Source: Promethearchaeota archaeon | Lineage (GTDB): Archaea > Asgardarchaeota > Lokiarchaeia > Sigyniarchaeales > SOKP01 | Direction of reading: 5' to 3' | Length of the DNA stretch: 64,000 nt | NCBI GenBank assembly: GCA_019058445.1 | Contig: JAHPZA010000006.1 | Span: 893,063 to 957,062, forward strand | Shown here: positions 18,529 to 26,855 of the stretch, one piece after another | Position numbering within the stretch: the stretch's first letter is position 1 | How the letters are laid out: each line of letters starts with the position of its first letter | Translations under genes and position numbers: made by a program | The notes under the pieces: model-generated | Database searches by the model: none | What the model saw: only the letters and a program-made list of their open reading frames with translations | What the model was told of the DNA's origin: nothing

Positions 18529-18852
18529 CTTTGCTTATCACTTGTTAACTTTTTTCAAAATATATTATATATATTTAAAAGGTATGAGTTCCCTCAACTT
18601 AAAATTTACCCATTTTGGATTTTTATTACCTATGTACTTCATTATGTAATAATTATCCAATTCCCTAACCTATCTAATTTTAACAGGACGTATATTAAAA
18701 ATTTCTATAATGAATTAGATAGGAATATGATCTCTTTACAAAAAAACTTAACTATCAAGTTCGATAAAAATTAAATTTAGGCAAGTTTTAAAAGAGCGAT
18801 ATATTTTTTCACATAATTTTACCCCAATATTAGAATTAGTGGATTATAGCTT
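18529..18852. promoter_or_regulatory. Divergent promoter region between GH94-like gene and transporter
   Basis: This 324-bp spacer holds no gene. For the minus-strand GH94-like gene, an AT box reading TTTTAAATATATATAA on the minus strand (about 18563-18578) lies 35-50 bp before the ATG and is a good TATA candidate. For the plus-strand transporter, a weaker AT box (gatatattttt) lies at about 18798-18808. The region between is AT-rich without an obvious inverted repeat. Confidence 0.5.
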
Positions 18853-20259
18853 ATGGAAGAACCAAATAAGAGTCTATCTGTTACATCTAAAGAAGATTAT
18901 AATCTTACAAGCCAAGAACGATTCACATATTCATTAACTCAGTTAGCAAATATAATATTAGCCGGAATATTTGAACTAACCTACGTAAATTTTTTCTGGG
19001 ACGATTTAAAGCTACAGCAGTTTTATTTCTCAATTGGACTGATAATTTATGCGATAGTTAATTCACTCAACGATTTTTATTTAGGGAGGATGAGCGATAA
19101 TACAAATGTTGAAAAATGGGGTGGCAGACGTTTAATATATATCAAATTCGGGGGTGTTTTATGGGCATTTATCTTATTTGCTATGTGGTTTCCTTGGAGT
19201 TATACCAATCAAATTATAATTTTTATTCATTTTGTAGTTGCTATTTGCGCATTTGATATGTTATTAACTCTGGTTTGGACAGTTTGGTTGGCTGTATTAC
19301 CCGAATTAACAGAAAATATAGAGGAGAGGAATAAAATCTCTTTGTATGTCCAATTTATGGGGATCATTGGAGTCTTTCCGGTTTTAATAGCTTTTGTTAT
19401 CTATGAATCGAGCCTATTAGCCTTCCAAATATTCGCAGGTGTCTGCGCATTATTATGTGCAATATGTTATTATTATATTGGAAGTAAGCTTAGAGAACGA
19501 CCAGAATTATATATTCAACAAGAAACAGTTCCATTAGGAAGATCTCTAAAAGAAGTCTTAAAATCAAAATCATTTGTGACTCTCACAATTTTCAGATGTT
19601 TTAATCATATGATCCTTTCACTAAATTTAGGTTTTATTTTTGCGTATTTTTATGTTTTGGGTGTGGATCTTCTTACGGCTTCATTGCTCTTTTTTCTCAA
19701 TTCTACATTTATTGCATTTATTGGATATGTAATTTATAAAAAGCTATCAATGAAGTATGATATGAGAACTCTTGTAATACGGGGAAGAATTCTTCAAATT
19801 TTATTAAATATAATTGGATTTTTTGTCATTTTACTAACCGGAATGAAGCTAATAATATGGATATTTATTTTTATAAGTAGCATATGTGGAGGATATTTAC
19901 TCTTTGATTACCCATTGTTAATGTTAATCACAGATGACGATGAAGTTACTCACGGGACTCGACGTGAAGGCATGATTATGGGGACTAATGCATTTTTCAT
20001 AAAAATTGCGCAGAGTCTTGGTCCTATTCTTGGAACCTTTGTTTTATTGTATTTTGGTTTCGTTCGAGATGCACCCTCACAGACCAATCAGGCAGAATTT
20101 GGAATTTTATTTTTATATTTTATAGTTATGTCAATTTTAAGCTTTCTAGGTTTGTTGGGATTTCTATTTTTTCCATTATACGGAGAAAATATGAAAAATC
20201 TCCAAGTAAAACTTCAAGAAATTCATGAGAAAAAGACTCAAGCTTATAGAACTAGCTAA
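18853..20259 (+). CDS. Divergent GPH-family transporter
   Basis: A 468-residue, 12-helix carrier. The family motif is altered but recognisable: LNDFYLGRMSDNTNVEKWGGRR at about residues 72-93 replaces the usual NDPxxGxxSDxT form, with the Pro lost. Late in the protein, HGTRREGMIMGTNAFF matches the R-R-E-G element of the other GPH proteins in the window. It is followed 143 bp later by an FGGY kinase on the same strand and is divergent from the GH94-like gene, so uptake of the kinase substrate is plausible. The substrate is unknown. Confidence 0.85.
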   Translation: MEEPNKSLSVTSKEDYNLTSQERFTYSLTQLANIILAGIFELTYVNFFWDDLKLQQFYFSIGLIIYAIVNSLNDFYLGRMSDNTNVEKWGGRRLIYIKFGGVLWAFILFAMWFPWSYTNQIIIFIHFVVAICAFDMLLTLVWTVWLAVLPELTENIEERNKISLYVQFMGIIGVFPVLIAFVIYESSLLAFQIFAGVCALLCAICYYYIGSKLRERPELYIQQETVPLGRSLKEVLKSKSFVTLTIFRCFNHMILSLNLGFIFAYFYVLGVDLLTASLLFFLNSTFIAFIGYVIYKKLSMKYDMRTLVIRGRILQILLNIIGFFVILLTGMKLIIWIFIFISSICGGYLLFDYPLLMLITDDDEVTHGTRREGMIMGTNAFFIKIAQSLGPILGTFVLLYFGFVRDAPSQTNQAEFGILFLYFIVMSILSFLGLLGFLFFPLYGENMKNLQVKLQEIHEKKTQAYRTS

Positions 20260-20402
20260 ACTTATCTTTTTCTATAATTTTTTTTCAATTAGCTTAAACT
20301 TTTTGTAAATCTATGGATATAGTCCCCTTGTTCTAGAACTTTTTTTTGACTAGATAGTAATAAATATGAGACAAAAATAATAATCTTTAAGAGGCGAATG
20401 GA

Positions 20403-22025
20403 ATGAGTAATTCAAAACAAAAATATATTTTAGCAATAGATCATGGCACTTCTGGAGCAAAAACTGCAATTGTCTCAACACAGGGAAATGTTATTGATTG
20501 GGAGTTTGAAGAAGTTCCGTTACATCTTATTGGAAATCAAGGAGCGGAACAAGACCCTGATGATTGGTGGAATGCAATAGTAAACACTTCTAAAAAACTC
20601 ATAGATAAGGGGCATGTACCTGTTGAAGATATCGTTGGGATATGCAATTCAGGCCAATGGGCAGGAACTGTTGCTCTAGATAAGAACGGACACCATCTTA
20701 TGAATTCTATAATTTGGTTAGATACTCGCGGTGCTCCTTACATTAAGGAATTAAATAAGGGTTTAATTAAAGTATCAGGATTTTCAGTGTTTAAGGCTAT
20801 AAAATGGATTAAAATTACTGGTGGAGGTCCCTCCACTGTTGGAAATGATCCTATTGGGCATATTTATTTGATAAAGAATGAATATCCAGATATTTATGAA
20901 AAAACATATATGTTTTTGGAACCTCAAGATTATGTTAATTTACGCTTTACAGGTAAATTTGCTGCATCTGAAGCTTCAATCCATATGCATTGGATAACAG
21001 ATATTAGAGATATCAACAATATTCATTATTCAAAAAAGCTTTTAAAAACACTAAAGCTTGAACCAGAGAAATTTCCTCAACTAAAAAAGTCTATAGATAT
21101 CTTAGGGCCTATTAAACCGGATGTTGCGGACTTACTTGGCTTAAGTAAAGAAACTAAAGTAGTGATGGGATCTCCAGACATAACTACAGCTGTGATTGGC
21201 TCAGGAGCCGTTGCAGATTATCAGGGCCATATATATCTTGGAACCTCCGATTGGCTTGTTTGCCACGTGCCTTATAAAAAATCCGATGTTTTTCATATAA
21301 TGGCATCTGTACCAGCAGCAATCCCTGGAAAGTATATGTTTATAAATGAACAGCAAGTTGCTGGGGCAGCTTTGCAGTTTTTAAGAGATAAGATTTTATA
21401 CCATAAGGATGAGCTTTTAAAAGAAGAAGAAGTACCAGATGTATATAAAATTTTTGATAGAATCGCAGAAAAAGTACCTGCTGGTTCTAATAATCTGATT
21501 TTTACACCTTGGCTGTATGGAGAGAGGACTCCTATTGAGGATCTCACTATTCGGGGGGGATTATATAATCTTTCATTAGAAATGACACGTGAACATATTA
21601 TAAGAGCTATTTTAGAAGGAATAGCATATAATATACGATGGTTATTTATGTATGTGGAAAAGAATATTCAAAAATGGGTCATGAAGGAACGAGCTGGGAT
21701 GACGAAAAAGGATTTTGTGATGCCAGAGCTCAACATAATTGGTGGAGGGGCTCAAAGTAATGTGTGGTGTCAAATATTTGCTGACGTTCTGAACAGAAAA
21801 ATCAAACAGCTAAAAAATCCAATCCAAGCAAATGCTCGTGGTGCTGCTTTTATAGCTTCCGTAGGGCTTGGATTTATCGATTGGAATGATATCCCTAAAT
21901 TTACTGAATATTCAAATATTTTTACCCCTAACCCAGAAAATCGGAAAGTTTATGATAAGCTGTTTAAAGAATTCATCAATATTTATAAAGCTACACGTAA
22001 GATGTATAAACGCTTAAATTCATAG
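20403..22025 (+). CDS. FGGY-family carbohydrate kinase
   Basis: A 540-residue kinase of the xylulokinase/gluconokinase/glycerol kinase family. The N-terminal phosphate loop is LAIDHGTSGAKTAIV, followed by EQDPDDWW and the substrate-region motif SGQWAGTVALD. The catalytic base is expected in MGSPDITTAVIGSGAV (Asp259). The C-terminal ATP domain contains NIIGGGAQSNVWCQIFADVL and QANARGAAFIA, strongly characteristic of FGGY. It would phosphorylate a sugar, polyol or sugar acid with ATP in the cytoplasm. It follows the GPH transporter at 18853, with which it may be co-transcribed. It is convergent with the polyferredoxin gene. Exact substrate cannot be assigned. Confidence 0.9.
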   Translation: MSNSKQKYILAIDHGTSGAKTAIVSTQGNVIDWEFEEVPLHLIGNQGAEQDPDDWWNAIVNTSKKLIDKGHVPVEDIVGICNSGQWAGTVALDKNGHHLMNSIIWLDTRGAPYIKELNKGLIKVSGFSVFKAIKWIKITGGGPSTVGNDPIGHIYLIKNEYPDIYEKTYMFLEPQDYVNLRFTGKFAASEASIHMHWITDIRDINNIHYSKKLLKTLKLEPEKFPQLKKSIDILGPIKPDVADLLGLSKETKVVMGSPDITTAVIGSGAVADYQGHIYLGTSDWLVCHVPYKKSDVFHIMASVPAAIPGKYMFINEQQVAGAALQFLRDKILYHKDELLKEEEVPDVYKIFDRIAEKVPAGSNNLIFTPWLYGERTPIEDLTIRGGLYNLSLEMTREHIIRAILEGIAYNIRWLFMYVEKNIQKWVMKERAGMTKKDFVMPELNIIGGGAQSNVWCQIFADVLNRKIKQLKNPIQANARGAAFIASVGLGFIDWNDIPKFTEYSNIFTPNPENRKVYDKLFKEFINIYKATRKMYKRLNS

Positions 22026-22070
22026 AGCTTGCTATTACCCTTTGAATCTAAAAAATTTTCAGATGATATC

Positions 22071-23219
22071 TCATACAGATTCTTGAGCTAAGCCATAAAC
22101 TAATTTATCCTGCTGAAAAGAATTGATTCGTTCTTGCCATTGCATTTTATTTTGTTCAATCCATTCTTTGAATTTTAAAGGGTCTAAATTTTTGATCTCA
22201 TCGGGAAAAATCTCTCTTAACCTTACAACAATGTTTTGAATAGATTCAACAGAAAATTCATTTTTGCCATTAAGAGCATCAAGGAATTCGTCAAAATAGA
22301 GCATCTGCTTACATGGAATGAATAATCGAATAGTATTTTTAAGAATCATTTCAAAATTTTTTTGATTTGATAAAAATTCGAAATTCATAGAAAAAGTGGT
22401 AAGAAGTCGATTAATCTGTGATAATTTTTGAGTATCTATAAACATCTCATTTGTACAGAACTCAACACAGCGATAACATAAATAACATTCTCCTTTATTA
22501 CTATTTTGATAACCCTCTAAAGTAGGACATATTTTTTCACAGAGTCCACAATCGAAACATGACTTAGTTCTTCTTATCTTTAAGGGGCTTATCCTACTCA
22601 CTAAACTTGCAATAGCACCAAAGGGACACAAATAACGACAGAAAGGTCTATAAACAAAGAAACTAATAATGATTATACCAATCAATATTATTAAAGCTAT
22701 TATCAATAAGATATTTGTTGGATACCAAGGGAAAAGGAAACCGTTCATAGGATTGAGGAATAATGTAATTTCAAAACCTAAAATCAGGATAAACGTAAAA
22801 AATACTCCAAAAAAAATCCAACGCACATAAGGTAAGATTTTATTTTTTTTTATTTCTTTATTAAATTCTAAAGTGGGTTTAAATCGCACCATGGAACATA
22901 GTTCTTGCATCGCCCCTAGGGGACAAACATAACCACAAAATATTCTGCTAAAAATTAGAGATATCCCTAGAATTAGAAAAGTTAATCCTGTCAAAAATAC
23001 AACGTTTGGAAAACCTCCCAAAATAAATCCTCCATACACTATTGAAGTTGATAGGAGGATAATTTTTCTCCTTATAGTTAATTTTCGTGTATAGATTAAA
23101 ATAAATGCTGTTAAGCCGATTAAAACCACTCCAAGAATCAAAAAGCCAACTAAAAGGGCACTATCAAACTGAAAAAAATATTTAGAATAATCCAATTGAT
23201 TCATCATATCTTTTGCCAT
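22071..23219 (-). CDS. NapH-like membrane polyferredoxin
   Basis: A 382-residue membrane electron-transfer protein. It has five or so helices, interrupted by the two cluster-type motifs FCGYVCPLGAMQELC and FCRYLCPFGAIASL, as in NapH/NosR/CcoG-type proteins. These are followed by two [4Fe-4S] ferredoxin motifs, CFDCGLCEKICP and CYLCYRCVEFC. The last 110 residues are hydrophilic, helical and without cysteines, an extension not typical of NapH. It starts only 6 bp after the end of the methyltransferase gene at 23226, so the two form an operon. It probably passes electrons between the membrane pool and a soluble partner that is not encoded next door. Confidence 0.85.
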   Translation of the reverse strand: MAKDMMNQLDYSKYFFQFDSALLVGFLILGVVLIGLTAFILIYTRKLTIRRKIILLSTSIVYGGFILGGFPNVVFLTGLTFLILGISLIFSRIFCGYVCPLGAMQELCSMVRFKPTLEFNKEIKKNKILPYVRWIFFGVFFTFILILGFEITLFLNPMNGFLFPWYPTNILLIIALIILIGIIIISFFVYRPFCRYLCPFGAIASLVSRISPLKIRRTKSCFDCGLCEKICPTLEGYQNSNKGECYLCYRCVEFCTNEMFIDTQKLSQINRLLTTFSMNFEFLSNQKNFEMILKNTIRLFIPCKQMLYFDEFLDALNGKNEFSVESIQNIVVRLREIFPDEIKNLDPLKFKEWIEQNKMQWQERINSFQQDKLVYGLAQESV

Positions 23220-23225
23220 TTTATC

Positions 23226-23804
23226 TTACCCCTCTCTTAATTTTGTATTTTCTATTTTGATGAAATTATAGATTTTATCATTTTTATCTAATAACCTAAA
23301 AAGCCCATTCCCCTGTATCTTAGAAATTATCTCATTTTCTTCAGAATGATGATCATCTACCGATAGAGTTCCTCCTGATTTTAAAATTCGATAAAACTCT
23401 ATCACATTCTCACTAAAATTGCCAAGTGCATGCAATGTATCAAAACAAATAACAACATCTATACTATTATCTTCTAAATCAGTATTACAATTGGTAAGAA
23501 TTGTATCTATATTCGTTATACTTTTTTTTGATGCTTTTTTACTTACTTTTTTAATAGCTAATGGGTGAATATCCGCTGAAAAAACTTTCCCAGTGGAACC
23601 TACCATCTCAGCAGCCACAATTGAATAACTTCCTGAACCACATCCGTAGTCAAGTACCCAATCGCCAGACTTAATCCCTGTTTTTTCTATTTTATCCATA
23701 GGATTCTTAAAATTATCTCTAATAGAGAAACAAAATGACATGATTCTGAAATCTATATTCGATTGTGCTTTATCACGCCTCTTTTCAACATGCTTTTTCA
23801 TCAT
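23226..23804 (-). CDS. Class I SAM-dependent methyltransferase
   Basis: A 192-residue Rossmann methyltransferase. Motif I is VLDYGCGSGSYSIVAAEMVG, followed by the acidic SAM contact VFSADIHPLAIKKV and motif IV VVICFDTLHALGN. The C-terminal half has LKSGGTLSVDDHH. It resembles the UbiE/small-molecule type rather than an RNA or DNA methyltransferase, but the target is not evident. Two adjacent ATGs (23804 and 23801) are possible starts. It heads a two-gene operon with the membrane polyferredoxin and is divergent from a TrmB-like regulator, which may control it. Confidence 0.85.
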   Translation of the reverse strand: MMKKHVEKRRDKAQSNIDFRIMSFCFSIRDNFKNPMDKIEKTGIKSGDWVLDYGCGSGSYSIVAAEMVGSTGKVFSADIHPLAIKKVSKKASKKSITNIDTILTNCNTDLEDNSIDVVICFDTLHALGNFSENVIEFYRILKSGGTLSVDDHHSEENEIISKIQGNGLFRLLDKNDKIYNFIKIENTKLREG

Positions 23805-23834
23805 TTTTCTACATCACTTTTTAATTATTTATAT

Positions 23835-23878
23835 TGTTATTGTGACTAAACACTTCAACATATATAAATGTTATTGTG
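23835..23878. promoter_or_regulatory. Direct repeat and inverted repeat in divergent promoter, candidate TrmB-like operator
   Basis: TGTTATTGTG occurs exactly twice, at 23835-23844 and 23869-23878, 34 bases apart start to start. Between and overlapping them, AACAT (23857-23861) and ATGTT (23868-23872) form an inverted repeat around an AT core that could be the TATA box of the methyltransferase gene. The position, between a regulator and its divergent neighbour, fits an operator. Confidence 0.45.
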
Positions 23879-23909
23879 TCGAGACAGATCAACAAAATTT
23901 AAATATTCT

Positions 23910-23923
23910 AAAATATATATTTT
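23910..23923. promoter_or_regulatory. Perfect 14-bp palindrome just before the TrmB-like start
   Basis: AAAATATATATTTT is a perfect palindrome ending 4 bases before the ATG at 23928. It may be an autoregulatory site or simply part of the AT-rich promoter; a TATA-like TTTAAATA lies just upstream at about 23898-23905, which would place transcription start close to the ATG. Confidence 0.3.
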
Positions 23924-23927
23924 AAAT

Positions 23928-24842
23928 ATGGTAAACGCTGAAAATTCGTTAATTGATTCTTTAAAGAAAATGGAACTTAATAATGATGAGGCTCAAATTT
24001 ATTTTAATCTATTGAAATATGGAAAAAATGGTACAATTGTAAGAAAATTGAGAGAAGATTTACCTTTTATTGAAAGAACAACTTTGTATTCTATTTTAAG
24101 AAGACTTATTGAAAAAAGCTGCGTAAAAGAAGCGAGCTCATCAAAAAAATTAAAAACTTTTATTGCTACAGCCCCAGAGGATTATTTTAATAAAATTTTT
24201 TTAAAAAAAAAGCAAGAATTTGAAGAACTTCAGAAAATTAAAACCAATTTCTTAGAAAAAATTCAAAAAATATATACTAGAGGATTAGAGTTATCTTATG
24301 ACGATTTGGATCCTTTTATTTTACCTTATTTTGAACCGTTGATGGAAAAGGGATGGAAAATTAAAACTCAAAAAATCAGCACGGGGATTAACATATTTGG
24401 TGGGGAACAGTATTATGAATATCATACTCAACCTCCAAACAACATTGAGAAGGGAATAGACAGTGTAGGACTCATCATAAACATTTACGATTCTGATATT
24501 GAAAATGATGATATTACTTTAAAATTTGTAATTAAACAAATTAAAAAAAGCATTAAACACCTACATAAAGGAGATTTTAATAATTTTAGTCTATTAGATA
24601 ATGAAATTGAATTATTTGGAAACAAATTTTTATCAATAATCATAGAAGCGAGAGAGAAAGAATCTAAGACTTACCTAAAGTTTGGAAAAACAGCAATCTT
24701 ACCATTCAAAAACAAATTAATATTTATATGGGAAGAATTAATCCATGATCAAAAAGGATATAATGAACTTGAGCAAGAGAATGCTTTAAAGGAAATTGTG
24801 AAAGCGATTTTCGAAGTAGAACAATTTTCAATTAAAGATTAA
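23928..24842 (+). CDS. TrmB-like transcriptional regulator
   Basis: A 304-residue DNA-binding protein. The N-terminal 75 residues form a winged helix of the TrmB type (SLKKMELNNDEAQIYFNLLK, then RTTLYSILRRLIEKSCVKE). A coiled-coil-like stretch (FEELQKIKTNFLEKIQKIY) follows, and then a 180-residue C-terminal domain that could sense a ligand. An in-frame ATG at 23868 would add 20 residues inside the promoter region, so I prefer the ATG at 23928. It is divergent from the methyltransferase/polyferredoxin operon and probably regulates it. The C-terminal domain does not show the classical sugar-binding motifs I would recognise. Confidence 0.8.
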   Translation: MVNAENSLIDSLKKMELNNDEAQIYFNLLKYGKNGTIVRKLREDLPFIERTTLYSILRRLIEKSCVKEASSSKKLKTFIATAPEDYFNKIFLKKKQEFEELQKIKTNFLEKIQKIYTRGLELSYDDLDPFILPYFEPLMEKGWKIKTQKISTGINIFGGEQYYEYHTQPPNNIEKGIDSVGLIINIYDSDIENDDITLKFVIKQIKKSIKHLHKGDFNNFSLLDNEIELFGNKFLSIIIEAREKESKTYLKFGKTAILPFKNKLIFIWEELIHDQKGYNELEQENALKEIVKAIFEVEQFSIKD

Positions 24843-24954
24843 TTGATATGAGATATTTATCTTTTAATTATTTCTTATTAAAATAATTAAATGAATTATT
24901 ATTATCTCTTATTATAATAATATTTATTAAATAGATGAAAAAGTCTAATTCATA

Positions 24955-25863
24955 ATGCTAAAAGAATTAAAGAACTTTTTAATTGAATTTTTTACTTCCA
25001 GTGAGCTCAACCGTCTCCATGAGAATTATGGGGGGGGAAGAATTTTTTCTGATCCTTTAGTAGGTGTAGCTAGTGGAGACGATTACATCTACCAAAAATA
25101 TAAAGAAGTAATAGGTCCCGAACATTTTACGCCTCTTGAATTTTGGCAGGTGGAGGGGAAAAATACGGTTCCTGCATCAAAATTACGCATAATATCAATT
25201 GTATTTCCCTTTTCTGATGAAATTCGAGAGGGAAGCAAAAATAGCATCCAGTTAAAGAGGTTAAAACTCCCAGCAGAAATTTATTCTGTAGGTCGTAATT
25301 ACGCAAATGAATTTAAACAAGAAACATGTCGACAAGTAATAAAATTTCTTGAGGATAAAGGGTATAATGGAGTGGCAGGGCTTCTTAGTAAAAATTTCAC
25401 AATTATATTAAAAGGAACGTTTTATTCAAACTGGTCCGAAAGACACTCTGCTTTTGCGGCTGGGTTAGGGACGTTTAGTTTGCATGAGGGCTTAATTACT
25501 GAAGTAGGGTGCAATGTTAGAATTGGATCTGTCATTACAGACGCACCATTAAAAATAACTCCACGAAAAAGTGATGACCCATATGCTAATTGCTTATTTT
25601 ATTCAAAAGGAACTTGTAAAAAATGCATTGAAAAGTGTCCTGCAAGTGCTATTTCAGAGGAAGGACATGATAAGAATAAGTGTAATTCTTATAGAATAAA
25701 ATTAGGACGAAAAGTAAATTTACGTATAGGATCAATCCTCAAACCACATTATCGTTTCATAAATGGAGAGAGACGCGAACAAGATCCTCCTGTGGGATGT
25801 GCTTTTTGTCAATTTGGAGTCCCTTGCATGGATAAAAATCCAATGGCTTCTCTTAAAGAATAA
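24955..25863 (+). CDS. QueG-like 4Fe-4S protein
   Basis: A 302-residue protein resembling epoxyqueuosine reductase and the iron-sulfur half of reductive dehalogenases. The core motif is WSERHSAFAAGLGTFSLHEG, followed by NVRIGSVITDAPL, both typical of the QueG fold that binds cobalamin. A ferredoxin motif CKKCIEKCPASAI follows, with further cysteines in CAFCQFGVPC near the C-terminus. The HEAT-repeat tail of true QueG is missing, so tRNA modification is unlikely; a corrinoid-dependent reductase or corrinoid activator is possible. No corrinoid protein lies next to it. It is convergent with the alpha/beta hydrolase gene. Confidence 0.78.
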   Translation: MLKELKNFLIEFFTSSELNRLHENYGGGRIFSDPLVGVASGDDYIYQKYKEVIGPEHFTPLEFWQVEGKNTVPASKLRIISIVFPFSDEIREGSKNSIQLKRLKLPAEIYSVGRNYANEFKQETCRQVIKFLEDKGYNGVAGLLSKNFTIILKGTFYSNWSERHSAFAAGLGTFSLHEGLITEVGCNVRIGSVITDAPLKITPRKSDDPYANCLFYSKGTCKKCIEKCPASAISEEGHDKNKCNSYRIKLGRKVNLRIGSILKPHYRFINGERREQDPPVGCAFCQFGVPCMDKNPMASLKE

Positions 25864-25906
25864 GATTTAGAAAAAAATTTTTTGTTTTAATTTTTTTTAA
25901 CTTAAA

Positions 25907-26725
25907 TTAAAGGCTTTCAAGAAACTCTTCCATCACTTTAATATACTCATTTTTAGCTTCATAATTAATCATATGGCCAATATTTGGGGAAAATACGACT
26001 AATTTAGAATTGGGAATTTTTTCATGCATTTTTTTAGATTCATCGGGAAGAATGAATATATCTTTATCACCTGTTAATATTAAAGTTGGTACCTTAATGG
26101 TATTGAGTTTATCTTCGACATTAAAACTATTCACAATTGATTCCATCGTCCTAAATCCTACAAATTCCTTATTTTCAAGTGTTTTTTCCGCAAATTCGTT
26201 AATAAGAGCATTATTTTCTTTATTTTTTCTAAATTTACGATGGAAGCATAAATTAAGAAAGACTGTTTCTACTACTTCTTTATCAATAATTTTCATCTTC
26301 CCCGCTTTTATATCTTCGATATACTGGACTAAGCCAGGATTTTGTAAAACTGGTGCCGTAGCCATTAAAACGAGCCCATCTAATCTCTTAGCTAAACTTG
26401 GAGTGGTAGCATAGATTTGGGCAATCATACCTCCCATACTATGGCCATGCAGTATAATCTTTTCATCTCCAATGATTTTTGACAGTGTTTGATCGATATA
26501 GTTCGCTAATTCAACCAGTTCATATGACTCAGATTCTGGTTTGTCACTTTTTCCATGTCCAAGATGATCAATTGCTATAACTCTATATTTATTGGAAAAA
26601 TAATCAACAAAATCTTCATAGAGCCAAGAACTTCCTAAATATCCATGTATGTATACCAGATTCTTCCCTTTTCCTTTATCTAAATAATTGATTTTATAAC
26701 CTTTTTCAATCTCTACAGTTGGCAT
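25907..26725 (-). CDS. Alpha/beta-fold hydrolase
   Basis: A 272-residue alpha/beta hydrolase of the MhpC/haloalkane dehalogenase-like group. The oxyanion region is YIHGYLGSSW, the nucleophile elbow LHGHSMGGM (Ser96), the acid is in LTGDKDIFILP and the catalytic His in NIGHMINYE. The cap insertion spans about residues 125-205. It has no signal peptide. Likely substrates are esters, lactones or C-C bonds, and no clue from neighbours is decisive, although a sugar lactonase role would suit the acid dehydratase upstream on the opposite strand. Confidence 0.88.
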   Translation of the reverse strand: MPTVEIEKGYKINYLDKGKGKNLVYIHGYLGSSWLYEDFVDYFSNKYRVIAIDHLGHGKSDKPESESYELVELANYIDQTLSKIIGDEKIILHGHSMGGMIAQIYATTPSLAKRLDGLVLMATAPVLQNPGLVQYIEDIKAGKMKIIDKEVVETVFLNLCFHRKFRKNKENNALINEFAEKTLENKEFVGFRTMESIVNSFNVEDKLNTIKVPTLILTGDKDIFILPDESKKMHEKIPNSKLVVFSPNIGHMINYEAKNEYIKVMEEFLESL

Positions 26726-26855
26726 TTTAATTTCTCTTTACAATTATTTTGATTAATTTGAAGATTTTCTTTATATTATTTAAATATTTAAGTTCTTGTC
26801 TGAGATATGATTTATCATAATAAATTTCATTAAGTAATTATCTTTATTCTTCTCA

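Noticed and set aside
23835..23878. CRISPR-like or att-type repeat
   Set aside because: There are only two copies of 10 bases in a promoter; this fits an operator, not an array or integration site.
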